From NCBI RefSeq assembly GCF_010727125.1, contig NZ_AP022564.1, forward strand, positions 3,658,001 through 3,722,000: a stretch of DNA of 64,000 nucleotides. The letters run 5' to 3'. The notes under the pieces are model-generated. The model made no database searches. It saw only the letters and a list, made by a program, of their open reading frames with translations, and was not told the DNA's origin. The position numbers and the translations under genes were made by a program. This document shows positions 7,254-15,674 of the stretch, in pieces; position 1 is the stretch's first letter, and every line of letters begins with the position of its first letter. The stretch is from Mycolicibacter terrae. GTDB lineage: Bacteria > Actinomycetota > Actinomycetes > Mycobacteriales > Mycobacteriaceae.

Positions 7254-8735
7254 GTGACCACCGAAGACTCCGTCGACGTCGTGATTATCGGAGCGGGCAT
7301 CTCCGGGATCGGCGCGGCCTACCGCATCACCGAACGCAACCCCGGCACCCGCTACGTCATCCTGGAGCGGCGCGAACGCATCGGCGGCACCTGGGACCTG
7401 TTCCGGTATCCGGGGGTGCGCTCCGACAGCAGCATCTTCACGCTGTGCCTGCCGTATGAGCCGTGGACGGGCCGCGAACGGGTGGCCGACGGCGACGAGA
7501 TCCGCGACTACCTGACCGATGCCGCGCGCAAGCACGGCATCGAGTCCCACATCCGGTTCAACAGCCACGTCGTCGCCGCCGACTGGGATTCGTCGACCGA
7601 CACCTGGACGGTGACGGTGGAGGACGGCACCACTGGGACATCGCGGACCTACCGCGGCCGGTTCGTGTTCTTCGGATCCGGCTACTACAACTACGACGAC
7701 GGTTACACCCCGGACTTCCCGGGCGTCGAGACGTTCACCGGCACGGTGGTGCACCCGCAACACTGGCCCGAGGACCTGGATTACGCCGGCAAGAAGATCG
7801 TGGTGATCGGCAGCGGTGCCACGGCGATGTCGCTGGTTCCGGCGCTGACCGAGCGGGCCGGCCAGGTGACCCTGCTGCAGCGCACGCCGACGTACCTGAT
7901 CTCGGCGTCGAAATACAGTCGCTTCACCGACGCGGTCGCAAAGCTGTTGCCCCGCAAATTGGCTCACCCGATCATCCGGTTGACCATGGCCCTGTTCGAG
8001 GGCCTGGTCTGGTTCCTGGCCCGCAAGACGCCGGCGGTCCTGAAGTGGATGCTGCGCCGGACGGCCGTCCAGAACCTGCCGCCGGGCTATGACATCGACA
8101 CCCACTTCAAGCCACCCTATCAACCGTGGGACCAGCGACTGTGCCTGATTCCCGACGCCGACCTCTACACCGAGATCAGCGCCGGACGAGTCGAGATGGT
8201 CACCGACCGGATCGATCACTTCGACGCCACCGGGATCACGTTGCAGTCCGGGACGCACCTGGATGCCGACATCATCGTCACCGCCACCGGTCTGCAGCTG
8301 CAGGCTCTCGGCGGAGTACGGATCAGCCTGGACGGCACCGAGATCAAGCCCACCGATCGCTTCGTCTACAAGGCGCACATGCTCGAAGACGTGCCCAACC
8401 TGTTCTGGTGCGTCGGCTACACCAACGCCTCCTGGACACTGCGTGCCGACATGACCGCCCGGGCCACCGCAAAGCTGATGTCGCACATGGCCGCCCGCGG
8501 GTACACCCACGCGTACCCGCATCGCGGCGATGAGCCGCTCACCGAGAAGCCGGCCTGGGACATTCAGGCCGGCTATGTGCTGCGTGCCCTGCACGCGCTG
8601 CCCAAGTCCGGCACGAAGCGGCCCTGGAACGTGCGGCAGAACTACTTCGCCGACGCGCTGGACTACCGGTTCGACCGGATCGAGGAATCGATGGTGTTCG
8701 GGCGGGCCGGGGAGCGGGTTCCGCTGGCCGGGTAG
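7254..8735 (+). CDS. EthA-like Baeyer-Villiger monooxygenase
   Basis: A flavin-containing monooxygenase of 493 residues with two Rossmann motifs, VIIGAGISGIGAAYR for FAD at the N-terminus and VVIGSGATAMSL for NADPH, separated by the Baeyer-Villiger fingerprint FTGTVVHPQHWP. It closely resembles EthA over its length (GGTWDLFRYPGVRSDS, GYYNYDDGY, YNPWDQRL-like YQPWDQRLCLIP). The neighbours gpsA and yajQ match Rv0565c rather than ethA, and no EthR-like TetR lies beside it. It likely oxidises ketones or thioamides and could activate prodrugs such as ethionamide; this is family inference. Confidence 0.9.
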   Translation: MTTEDSVDVVIIGAGISGIGAAYRITERNPGTRYVILERRERIGGTWDLFRYPGVRSDSSIFTLCLPYEPWTGRERVADGDEIRDYLTDAARKHGIESHIRFNSHVVAADWDSSTDTWTVTVEDGTTGTSRTYRGRFVFFGSGYYNYDDGYTPDFPGVETFTGTVVHPQHWPEDLDYAGKKIVVIGSGATAMSLVPALTERAGQVTLLQRTPTYLISASKYSRFTDAVAKLLPRKLAHPIIRLTMALFEGLVWFLARKTPAVLKWMLRRTAVQNLPPGYDIDTHFKPPYQPWDQRLCLIPDADLYTEISAGRVEMVTDRIDHFDATGITLQSGTHLDADIIVTATGLQLQALGGVRISLDGTEIKPTDRFVYKAHMLEDVPNLFWCVGYTNASWTLRADMTARATAKLMSHMAARGYTHAYPHRGDEPLTEKPAWDIQAGYVLRALHALPKSGTKRPWNVRQNYFADALDYRFDRIEESMVFGRAGERVPLAG

Positions 8736-8777
8736 CACCGAGTTCGCCAACTGCCGGTGTGACGGCGGCGTCGGCAA

Positions 8778-8783
8778 TACGCT
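8778..8783 (+). promoter_or_regulatory. -10 element, leaderless gpsA
   Basis: TACGCT (TANNNT) lies seven bases before the ATG at 8791, so gpsA probably has its own leaderless promoter inside the short gap after the monooxygenase. Confidence 0.45.
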
Positions 8784-8790
8784 GGCGCTC

Positions 8791-9816
8791 ATGCCAGCTG
8801 CTACTCGCACACCCAGGGTCGTCGTGCTCGGCGGCGGATCGTTCGGCACCACGGTGGCGTCGATCTGCTCGCGCCGCGCCCCGACGCTGCAATGGGTTCG
8901 ATCGGATTCGACCGCCGCCGACATCAACGACAACCAGCGCAACAACCGCTATCTGGGCGAGGACGTGGTGCTCAGCGAGACCCTGCGGGCCACCACCGAT
9001 TTCGCCGAGGCCGCCCAGAGCGCCGACGTCGTCGTGATGGCGGTGCCGTCGCACGGGTTTCGGGGCGTGCTCACCGAGCTCGCCAACGAGCTTCGGCCGT
9101 GGGTGCCGGTGGTGTCACTGGTCAAGGGCCTGGAGCAGGGCACCAACATGCGGATGTCGCAGATCGTCGACGAGGTGCTGCCCGGGCATCCGGCCGGCAT
9201 CCTGGCCGGGCCGAACATCGCCCGCGAGGTCGCTGAGGGCTACGCGGCCGCGGCGGTGCTGGCGATGCCCGACCAGCATCTGGCGGCGCAGCTGGCATTG
9301 CTTTTCCGCACCAAGCGGTTCCGGGTCTACACCAGCGACGACGTGGTCGGGGTCGAGATGGCCGGGGCGTTGAAGAACGTCTATGCGATCGCGGTGGGGA
9401 TGGGCTATTCGCTGGGAATCGGCGAGAACACCCGGGCCATGGTGATGTCGCGGTCGGTGCGGGAGATGTCCAAGCTGGGCGAGGCGATGGGCGGGGCCCG
9501 CGACACCTTCTCCGGCCTGGCCGGCATGGGCGATCTGATCGTGACCTGCACCAGCCAGCGCAGCCGCAATCGGTTCGTCGGCGAACAGCTGGGCTCCGGA
9601 AAGTCGATCGACGAGATCATCGCGTCGATGAACCAGGTCGCCGAGGGGGTGCGGGCCGCCAGCGTGATCATGAAGTTCGCCGCGCAGTACGGGCTGAACA
9701 TGCCGATCGCCCGTGAGGTCGACGGCGTGATCAACCACGGCTCGACCGTCGAGCAGGCCTACCGCGGGCTGATCGCCGAGGCGCCCGGGCACGAGGTGGA
9801 GGGCACCGGGTTCTGA
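8791..9816 (+). CDS. gpsA: glycerol-3-phosphate dehydrogenase [NAD(P)+]
   Basis: Reduces dihydroxyacetone phosphate to sn-glycerol-3-phosphate for phospholipid synthesis. The 341-residue protein has the N-terminal nucleotide motif VVLGGGSFGTTVAS, the central LAGPNIAREVAEG, the catalytic region EMAGALKNVYAIAVGMGYSLGIGENTRA with the essential lysine, and the C-terminal FSGLAGMGDLIVTC. The start ATG at 8791 is the only in-frame start that keeps the Rossmann motif at the N-terminus. It corresponds in position to Rv0564c. Confidence 0.95.
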   Translation: MPAATRTPRVVVLGGGSFGTTVASICSRRAPTLQWVRSDSTAADINDNQRNNRYLGEDVVLSETLRATTDFAEAAQSADVVVMAVPSHGFRGVLTELANELRPWVPVVSLVKGLEQGTNMRMSQIVDEVLPGHPAGILAGPNIAREVAEGYAAAAVLAMPDQHLAAQLALLFRTKRFRVYTSDDVVGVEMAGALKNVYAIAVGMGYSLGIGENTRAMVMSRSVREMSKLGEAMGGARDTFSGLAGMGDLIVTCTSQRSRNRFVGEQLGSGKSIDEIIASMNQVAEGVRAASVIMKFAAQYGLNMPIAREVDGVINHGSTVEQAYRGLIAEAPGHEVEGTGF

Positions 9817-9917
9817 ACCTGGACCGCTGTCGTCACACGGCCATTCTGGAGCGGCGGCGGGAGTGACGGGTGGGACTGCCGGTGCCGGAGGGGCTGGGCA
9901 GCAGGGGGTTGGGAGAA

Positions 9918-10766
9918 CTATCCCCGGGCCATCTCCTCCAGCCGGCGGATCCGGTCGGCCATCGGCGGGTGGGTGGAGAACAGCTGCCCGACCTTCTCGC
10001 CCACCCGGAACGGGTTGGCGATCATCAGGTGCGACTGGCTGGCCAGCTCCGGCTCGGGCGGCAGCGGGGCGGCCTGCACCCCGTCGGAGATCTTGCGCAG
10101 CGCGGACGCCAGCGCCAGCGGGTCACCGGTCAGCACGGCGCCGGACTCGTCGGCCTGATACTCCCGCGACCGCGACACCGCCAGCCGCACCACCGACGCG
10201 GCCAGCGGCCCCACCAAGGCCACCAGCAGCATCGCCAGCGGGTTGCCGTCGCGGCGGTTGCCCATGAACATCGCCATGTTGGCCAGCCCGGTGATCACCG
10301 ATGCCAGGGCACCGGCCACGCAGGAGATCAGGATGTCGCGGTTGTAGACGTGCGACAGCTCGTGGCCCAGGACGGCACGCAGCTCACGCTCGTTGAGCAG
10401 GCGCAGGATTCCGCTGGTGCAACACACCGCGGCGTGCCGCGGGCTGCGGCCGGTCGCAAATGCGTTGGGGGCGTTGGTGTCGCTGACGTACAACCGGGGC
10501 ATCGGCTGGTGGGCGGCGGTGGCCAGTTCACGCACGATCCGGTAGATCTCCGGCGCCTGGACCTCGGTGACCGGCTGGGCCCGCATCGCCCGCAGCGCCA
10601 GCTTGTCGCTGTTGAAGTAGGTGTAGGCGTTCATCGCCACGGCGAACAACACCGCCAACCACATCATCGAAGGCCCGAAGGCCCGACCGACCAGCACGAT
10701 CAACCCCGACATGACGAACAGCAGCAAGAACGTCTTCGCCGTGTTGCGATGGGGGTGCCAGGTCAT
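9918..10766 (-). CDS. htpX: HtpX membrane zinc metalloprotease
   Basis: A 282-residue M48B protease that degrades misfolded membrane proteins. Two N-terminal membrane helices (about 12-50) precede the zinc site HELSH in VLGHELSHVYNRD, with the third ligand in SREYQADESGA. Two further hydrophobic segments (SCVAGALASVITGLA and LLVALVGPLAASVV) flank the loop. The upstream ribosome site GGAGGAAG supports the ATG at 10766. It is the Rv0563 equivalent and faces gpsA across a gap of about 100 bases with nothing recognisable in it. Confidence 0.93.
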   Translation of the reverse strand: MTWHPHRNTAKTFLLLFVMSGLIVLVGRAFGPSMMWLAVLFAVAMNAYTYFNSDKLALRAMRAQPVTEVQAPEIYRIVRELATAAHQPMPRLYVSDTNAPNAFATGRSPRHAAVCCTSGILRLLNERELRAVLGHELSHVYNRDILISCVAGALASVITGLANMAMFMGNRRDGNPLAMLLVALVGPLAASVVRLAVSRSREYQADESGAVLTGDPLALASALRKISDGVQAAPLPPEPELASQSHLMIANPFRVGEKVGQLFSTHPPMADRIRRLEEMARG

Positions 10767-10838
10767 CGACTTCCTCCTCGGAGAACCGCGGTCTTGCTCA
10801 TTTAACGCCTCGGGCGCAGCGCGGGTTCCGCATTGCGA

Positions 10839-11855
10839 TCAGCCGTGGCGATTGACGGTGTAGTCGACCAGGCCGGCCAGTGCCGCTCGGCCGACGCAGT
10901 CGGGCAGCGCGGCCAACTCGGCGCGGGCCTGCGCGGCATAGTCGGCGACGGTCGCCTTCGCCCGCACCATCCCCGGCGATGCGCGCAGCAGCCCCAACGC
11001 CTCGGCCACCACCGCGTCGTCGGTGACCGGGCCGGCCAGCAGCGTCCGCAGCCGCTCGGCGTCCGGCCCGGCCTCCTGCAGCGCGTAGAGCACCGGCAGG
11101 GTGTGCACCCCTTCGCGCAGATCGGTGCCGGGCAGCTTCCCGGACTCGTCGGGGTCGCTGTCGATGTCGATGATGTCGTCGGAGATCTGGAACGCGGTGC
11201 CCACCACACCGCCGAGGCGGGCCAACCGCTCGATCTGATCGTCGTCGGCGCCGGAGAACGTCGCACCGAACCGGCCGGACGCCGAGATCAGGCAGGCCGT
11301 CTTCTCGTAGACCACCTTGAGGTAGTGCTCTATCGCGTCGGCCCCTTCGGCGGCCCCGCGGGTCTCCCGCATCTGCCCGGTCACCAGCTGGGCGAAGGTC
11401 TCGGCGATGATCCGCACCGCCTCCGGTCCCAGCCGCGACACCAGCCGCGACGCCGTCGCGAACAGGTAGTCCCCGGCCAGAATCGCGATGTTGTTGCCCC
11501 ATCGCGCGTTCGCACTGGGCGCCCCACGGCGGATCTGCGCCTCGTCCATCACGTCGTCGTGATACAGCGTGGCCAGGTGCACCAGCTCGATCACCGCGCC
11601 GGCCACCGTCACCTGCCAGGCTTCCGGCTCCGGGCCCAGCTGCGCGGACAGCACCGTGAACAACGGCCGGAAACGCTTACCCCCGGCGTCGAACAGGTGG
11701 GTGACGGCCTCGGTCATCAGCACGTCCCCGCCGCGCAACTCGGTGTCCATCAGCTCTTCGATGCGTGCCACGCCGTCGCGGACGCTGCCCGCGAACGCCG
11801 GGTCGCCCAAGCCCCCGAAATCCAGCCCCGCCACCACACTCGCCGGTGTCCTCAC
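10839..11855 (-). CDS. grcC1: polyprenyl diphosphate synthase (GrcC1-like)
   Basis: A trans-prenyl chain elongase of 338 residues. The first Asp-rich motif is LYHDDVMDEA, preceded by GGKRFRP, and the second is FQISDDIIDID. Such enzymes make long all-trans diphosphates used as the side chain of menaquinone, and the position next to menJ and menG (as Rv0562) supports that. The GTG at 11855 is chosen because TATGTT lies six bases upstream; the longer open frame reads antisense through menJ. Its start codon is only 21 bases from the divergent menJ start. Confidence 0.9.
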   Translation of the reverse strand: MRTPASVVAGLDFGGLGDPAFAGSVRDGVARIEELMDTELRGGDVLMTEAVTHLFDAGGKRFRPLFTVLSAQLGPEPEAWQVTVAGAVIELVHLATLYHDDVMDEAQIRRGAPSANARWGNNIAILAGDYLFATASRLVSRLGPEAVRIIAETFAQLVTGQMRETRGAAEGADAIEHYLKVVYEKTACLISASGRFGATFSGADDDQIERLARLGGVVGTAFQISDDIIDIDSDPDESGKLPGTDLREGVHTLPVLYALQEAGPDAERLRTLLAGPVTDDAVVAEALGLLRASPGMVRAKATVADYAAQARAELAALPDCVGRAALAGLVDYTVNRHG

Positions 11856-11861
11856 GGCTCC

Positions 11862-11867
11862 AACATA
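11862..11867 (-). promoter_or_regulatory. -10 element, leaderless grcC1
   Basis: On the minus strand TATGTT lies six bases before the GTG at 11855. Because only 21 bases separate the divergent grcC1 and menJ start codons, the two promoters must overlap each other's coding DNA. Confidence 0.5.
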
Positions 11868-11876
11868 CTGGTCAGT

Positions 11877-13109
11877 GTGAACTCCAGCGCTGAGACGGTC
11901 GCCGACGTGGTGGTAGTGGGCGCCGGTCCGGCGGGGTCGGCGGCGGCCGCCTGGGCCGCCCGGGCGGGCCGCGACGTGTTGGTGGTCGACACGGCCACCT
12001 TCCCCCGGGACAAACCGTGCGGCGACGGGCTGACCCCGCGCGCCGTCGAGCAGCTGGAGTTGTTGGGGCTCGGCGAGTGGCTGGACAGCCACATCCGGCA
12101 TCGGGGCCTGCGGATGGCCGGGTTCGGTGGCGAAGTGCAGGTGGACTGGCCCGGCCCGTCTTTCCCGTCGACGGGCAGCGCCGCACCGCGCACCGAACTC
12201 GACGAACGGATCCGCAAGGTCGCCGAGGAATCCGGGGCCCGGATGCGACTGGGCGTCAAGGCCGTCGGCGTCCGCCACGACTCGTCGGGACGGGTGCGCG
12301 CGGTGGTGCTGGCCGACGGCACCGAGGTGACCGGTCGGGCGCTGATCGTCGCCGACGGCGCCCGCTCGACCCTGGGCCGGGTGCTGGGCCGCCAGTGGCA
12401 TCAGGAGACGGTGTACGGGGTGGCCGCGCGCGGATACCTGGCCTCGCCGCGGCATGACGAACCGTGGCTGACGTCGCACCTGGAACTGCGCTCCCCCGAC
12501 GGCGCGGTGCTGCCGGGCTACGGGTGGATCTTCCCGCTGGGCAATGGCGAGGTGAACATCGGCGTCGGCGCGCTGGCCACCGTCAAGCGGCCCGCCGACG
12601 TGGCGCTGCGGCCGTTGCTGTCCTACTACGCCGACCTACGGCGCGACGAATGGGGCTTCGAGGGGCCGGTGAAGGCTCCGGCCAGCGCGCTGTTGCCGAT
12701 GGGTGGGGCGGTCTCGGGGGTGGCCGGGCCGAACTGGATGTTGATCGGCGACGCCGCGGCCTGCGTCAACCCGCTCAACGGCGAGGGCATCGACTACGGA
12801 CTGGAGACCGGACTGCTGGCCGCCGGCATGTTGGACTGCCCGGATCTCACCCACGCCTGGCCGGAGTTGCTGGCCGCCCGCTACGCCCGCGGCTTCTCGG
12901 TGGCCCGGCGGCTGGCGCTGTTGCTGACCTTCCCGCGGTTCCTGCCGGCGACCGGCCCGGTGGCGATGCGCTCGACGATGTTGATGCGGGTGGCGGTGCG
13001 GGTGATGGCCAATCTGGTCACCGAGGACGACGCCGACATGGTGGCGCGCGCCTGGCGCGGCGGGGGGCGGATGTCCCGGCTGATCGACCGTCGCCGCCCG
13101 TTCAGTTAG
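11877..13109 (+). CDS. menJ: menaquinone/geranylgeranyl reductase family flavoprotein (MenJ)
   Basis: A 410-residue FAD reductase of the geranylgeranyl reductase family, matching Rv0561c (MenJ) in position and length. MenJ saturates one isoprene unit of menaquinone to give MK-9(II-H2). The N-terminal VVVGAGPAGSAAAAWAARAG and DTATFPRDKPCGDGLTPRAV, and the later LIGDAAACVNPLNGEGIDYG, are the FAD and substrate motifs. The GTG at 11877 is the only start that puts the dinucleotide fold at the N-terminus; the open frame upstream is antisense to grcC1. No Shine-Dalgarno is visible, so it is probably leaderless. Confidence 0.92.
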   Translation: MNSSAETVADVVVVGAGPAGSAAAAWAARAGRDVLVVDTATFPRDKPCGDGLTPRAVEQLELLGLGEWLDSHIRHRGLRMAGFGGEVQVDWPGPSFPSTGSAAPRTELDERIRKVAEESGARMRLGVKAVGVRHDSSGRVRAVVLADGTEVTGRALIVADGARSTLGRVLGRQWHQETVYGVAARGYLASPRHDEPWLTSHLELRSPDGAVLPGYGWIFPLGNGEVNIGVGALATVKRPADVALRPLLSYYADLRRDEWGFEGPVKAPASALLPMGGAVSGVAGPNWMLIGDAAACVNPLNGEGIDYGLETGLLAAGMLDCPDLTHAWPELLAARYARGFSVARRLALLLTFPRFLPATGPVAMRSTMLMRVAVRVMANLVTEDDADMVARAWRGGGRMSRLIDRRRPFS

Positions 13110-13135
13110 CCCGCTGAACCGCAATATCAGGATCA

Positions 13136-13164
13136 TTGACACATATCAGTCCAGTTGATATACC
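13136..13164 (+). promoter_or_regulatory. strong promoter with palindromic operator upstream of Rv0560c homolog
   Basis: TTGACA (13136-13141) and TATACC (13159-13164) are separated by 17 bases, and the ATG at 13171 begins six bases after the -10, so the mRNA should be leaderless. A palindrome ATATCA-N7-TGATAT (13143-13161) occupies the spacer and overlaps the -10; another ATATCAG half-site lies at 13124. In M. tuberculosis Rv0560c is repressed by the MarR-family protein Rv2887 and induced by salicylate, so this is a likely repressor site. Confidence 0.7.
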
Positions 13165-13170
13165 GGACGG

Positions 13171-13845
13171 ATGAGTGATTCATTGGAATTCCAGTTCGAC
13201 GCCGCCTACCGCGGTGAATCCGAGCAGATGGGACTGGGCGCCAAACCACCGTGGAGCATCGGTGCGCCCCAGCCCGAACTGGCCGCACTGATCGAGCAGG
13301 GCAAGTTCCACGGCGATGTCCTCGACGTCGGCTGCGGCGAGGCCGCCATCTCGCTGTATCTGGCCGAACGGGGCCACAACACCGTCGGCCTGGACAGCTC
13401 GCCCACCGCCATCGACCTGGCCCGTCGCGAGGCCGCCGCGCGCGGCCTGACCAACGCCACCTTCGAGGTCGCCGACATCAGCGCGTTCACCGGCTATGAC
13501 GGCCGGTTCGGCACCATCGTCGACAGCACGCTGTTCCACTCCATCCCGGTGGAGGCCCGCGAGGGCTACCAGCGCTCGATCGTGCGCGCCGCCGCGCCGG
13601 GAGCGTCGTACTTCGTGCTGGTCTTCGACAAGTCCGCCATCCCGGAGGGCCCGCCCTTCGCGGTGACCGACGAGGAGCTGCGCGACGTGGTGTCGAAGTA
13701 CTGGGTGATCGACGAGATCAAACCGGCCCGGCTGCACGCGGTGTTCCCCGACGACTTCCCCGGCTTCGGCGGCGTCGGACTGCGCGACGAAGCAGGCGGC
13801 CGCAAATCGGCTGCGGGCTGGCTGCTCTCAGCGCACCTGGGCTGA
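13171..13845 (+). CDS. Rv0560c-like SAM-dependent methyltransferase
   Basis: A 224-residue class I methyltransferase. Motif I is VLDVGCGEAAISLYLA, then GLDSSPTAIDLARREAAARG, EVADISAF and VDSTLFHSIPVEAREGYQRS. The start MSDSLEFQFDAAYRGES closely resembles Rv0560c, a salicylate-induced enzyme able to N-methylate and inactivate some antimycobacterial compounds; its physiological substrate is thought to lie in quinone or salicylate metabolism. It has its own regulated promoter even though menJ ends 61 bases upstream, and the nitroreductase-family gene follows after only five bases, probably co-transcribed. Confidence 0.88.
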   Translation: MSDSLEFQFDAAYRGESEQMGLGAKPPWSIGAPQPELAALIEQGKFHGDVLDVGCGEAAISLYLAERGHNTVGLDSSPTAIDLARREAAARGLTNATFEVADISAFTGYDGRFGTIVDSTLFHSIPVEAREGYQRSIVRAAAPGASYFVLVFDKSAIPEGPPFAVTDEELRDVVSKYWVIDEIKPARLHAVFPDDFPGFGGVGLRDEAGGRKSAAGWLLSAHLG

Positions 13846-13850
13846 ACGCC

Positions 13851-14294
13851 ATGGCCGTCGCGAAGCTCCCCGGCTGGCTCAAGCCGATGAACAAGGTCAT
13901 GTTGGCGATACAGAGGCTCGGCATCACGGCGGGTCCGGTCACCGTCCTGACGGTGCCCGGCCGCAAGTCGGGCCAGCCCCGCAGCACACCGATGACGCCG
14001 TTCACAGTCAATGGCAGCGTGCACGGTGTGGCGTTTCCCGGTGCCGACTGGGCGAGCAATGCACGCGCCGCGCGGGTGGGAACGTTGACCCGGGGGCGCA
14101 GATCGCGAACGGTGCACATCGTGGAACTGCCCGCCGACGAGGCACGGCCGGTGCTGCGGGCATTTCACTCCGAGGTGCCGGTCGGGGTGGGGTTCATGAA
14201 GCGCACCGGCCTGGCACCGCACGGCACTCCTGAGGAGATCGAAGCGCTCGCCGGCCGCTGCGCCGTCTTCCGGTTCGACCCGGTGGCGGACTGA
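13851..14294 (+). CDS. deazaflavin-dependent nitroreductase family protein
   Basis: A 147-residue DDN/FGD-type split-barrel protein that would bind F420. The family signature VTVLTVPGRKSGQPRSTPMTPF is followed by GVAFPGADWASNARAA and the C-terminal EVPVGVGFMKRTGL. The ortholog-like paralog at 27323 shares these blocks almost word for word. The presumed reaction is F420H2-dependent reduction of a quinone or similar electrophile. It starts five bases after the methyltransferase and converges on menG with six bases between stop codons. Confidence 0.85.
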   Translation: MAVAKLPGWLKPMNKVMLAIQRLGITAGPVTVLTVPGRKSGQPRSTPMTPFTVNGSVHGVAFPGADWASNARAARVGTLTRGRRSRTVHIVELPADEARPVLRAFHSEVPVGVGFMKRTGLAPHGTPEEIEALAGRCAVFRFDPVAD

Positions 14295-14300
14295 TCGCCG

Positions 14301-14993
14301 TCAGGCCAACGGCTTGCGGGCCGAGTGCAGTGCGACGATGCCGCCTGTGAGGTTGCGCCAGCTGACGTCCGACCAGCCCGCCGCGGAGATCTGCTCGGCC
14401 AGTGCCGCCTGGTCCGGCCAGGCCCGGATCGACTCGGCAAGATAGACGTAGGCCTCCGGGTTCGACGACACCGCCCGGGCCACCGCCGGCAGCGCCCGCA
14501 TCAGGTACTCCTTGTAGGCGGTGGCGAACACCGGGACGGTCGGGGTGGAGAACTCGCAGACCACCAGCCGCCCACCGGGTTTGGTCACCCGAGCCATCTC
14601 CCGCAGACCCGCCGTGTGGTCGACGACGTTGCGCAGCCCGAAACTGATCGTGACCGCGTCGAACACGCGATCGCCGAAGGGCAGCTTGGTGGCGTCCCCG
14701 GCGACCTTGGGCACGTCACGCTTGCGCCCGGCGGCCAACATGCCGACCGAGAAGTCCGCCGCCACGCACCATGCGCCCGATTTCGCGAGTTCGACGGTGG
14801 ACACCGCGGTGCCGGCGGCCAGGTCCAGCACCTTCTCCCCCGGCTGCAACCCCAGGGTTTTGCGGGTCGCCCGCCGCCACGCGCGATCCCGGCCCAGCGA
14901 CATCACCGTGTTGGTGAGGTCATAGCGGCGCGCGACGCCGTCGAACATCGATGCCACCGCGTGGGGGTCTTTGTCCAGGCTCGCGCGGCTCAC
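14301..14993 (-). CDS. menG: demethylmenaquinone methyltransferase
   Basis: C-methylates demethylmenaquinone, the last step of menaquinone synthesis (MenG/UbiE, Rv0558). The 230-residue protein has RASLDKDPHAVASMFDGVA at the N-terminus, the SAM motif KVLDLAAGTAVSTVELA, DFSVGMLAAG and the UbiE signature FDAVTISFGLRNV. The GTG at 14993 fits the M. tuberculosis start and has a TAGCGT element seven bases upstream; the upstream extension of the open frame is antisense to the neighbouring secreted protein. Confidence 0.95.
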   Translation of the reverse strand: MSRASLDKDPHAVASMFDGVARRYDLTNTVMSLGRDRAWRRATRKTLGLQPGEKVLDLAAGTAVSTVELAKSGAWCVAADFSVGMLAAGRKRDVPKVAGDATKLPFGDRVFDAVTISFGLRNVVDHTAGLREMARVTKPGGRLVVCEFSTPTVPVFATAYKEYLMRALPAVARAVSSNPEAYVYLAESIRAWPDQAALAEQISAAGWSDVSWRNLTGGIVALHSARKPLA

Positions 14994-15000
14994 CGTGTCG

Positions 15001-15006
15001 ACGCTA
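15001..15006 (-). promoter_or_regulatory. -10 element, leaderless menG
   Basis: On the minus strand TAGCGT lies seven bases before the GTG at 14993. Confidence 0.45.
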
Positions 15007-15016
15007 CCCGGTCCGA

Positions 15017-15022
15017 TAGGGT
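15017..15022 (+). promoter_or_regulatory. -10 element, leaderless DsbA-like gene
   Basis: TAGGGT lies seven bases before the ATG at 15030; it is the divergent counterpart of the menG element in a gap of 36 bases. Confidence 0.45.
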
Positions 15023-15029
15023 GTTTGGA

Positions 15030-15674
15030 ATGCGGTCTTGGCTGGGCACATTGGCAGTACTGGTGACGTTCGGCGTGGTGCTGGCGGGTCCGGCGGCAGC
15101 AGACCCCGGCGCGCCGGGCACCGCGTGGGCGCCCGATCACTTCGGGGTGCTGGCCGGGTCGGCCGACGCCCCGGTGCAGCTGGAGGTGTTCTGCGATCCG
15201 CAGTGCTCCGAATGCGCGAAGTTCGTGGCGGCCTCCGGGGACGACTTGGGCAGTCACCTGGTGGCCGGGGACGTCGCGGTGACCTACCGGTGGATGACGT
15301 TCCTGGACGCCCGCCGGGGCAACGACACCTCCGCCCGGGTCGGCAACGCGCTGATGGCGGCCTCCGATCCGGCGACATCGGCCGCCACCTATCAGACGTT
15401 CGTCTCCGAGCTGTACCGCAGGGGCGGCACGCCGGGCCTGGAGGACATCGCGGCCACCGCGCGTGACGCCGGCCTGCCCGCCCACGTGGTGGACCGGATC
15501 GCCGCCGGACAGCAGGTTGTCGACCCCACCTCGATGAACGCCTTCAACCGGGTGCAGCTGCTGGCGGCGAACCCGGAGAGTCCCGGCACCCCAACGGTTT
15601 ACGACGCCGTCACCAGAACGGTCGTCGACACCGACGACGCCGGCTGGCTGGACCGGCTCACCGAAGGGCGTTAG
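15030..15674 (+). CDS. secreted DsbA/thioredoxin-fold protein
   Basis: A 214-residue exported protein. Residues 1-25 form a Sec signal peptide (MRSWLGTLAVLVTFGVVLAG then AAADP with a likely cleavage after ADA-type AAA). The mature part starts GSADAPVQLEVFCDPQCSECAKF, which is the DsbA/Thioredoxin_4 pattern with a CSEC redox motif. It probably acts as a thiol oxidase or isomerase outside the membrane. The C-terminal SPGTPTVYDA resembles the cis-Pro loop. It is not the Rv0559c protein found at this place in M. tuberculosis. It overlaps the convergent DUF3592 gene by four bases. Confidence 0.8.
   Translation: MRSWLGTLAVLVTFGVVLAGPAAADPGAPGTAWAPDHFGVLAGSADAPVQLEVFCDPQCSECAKFVAASGDDLGSHLVAGDVAVTYRWMTFLDARRGNDTSARVGNALMAASDPATSAATYQTFVSELYRRGGTPGLEDIAATARDAGLPAHVVDRIAAGQQVVDPTSMNAFNRVQLLAANPESPGTPTVYDAVTRTVVDTDDAGWLDRLTEGR

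Noticed and set aside
7254..8735. Naming the monooxygenase ethA
   Set aside because: Neighbours gpsA and yajQ fit Rv0565c, and no divergent ethR is present, so only EthA-like is used.
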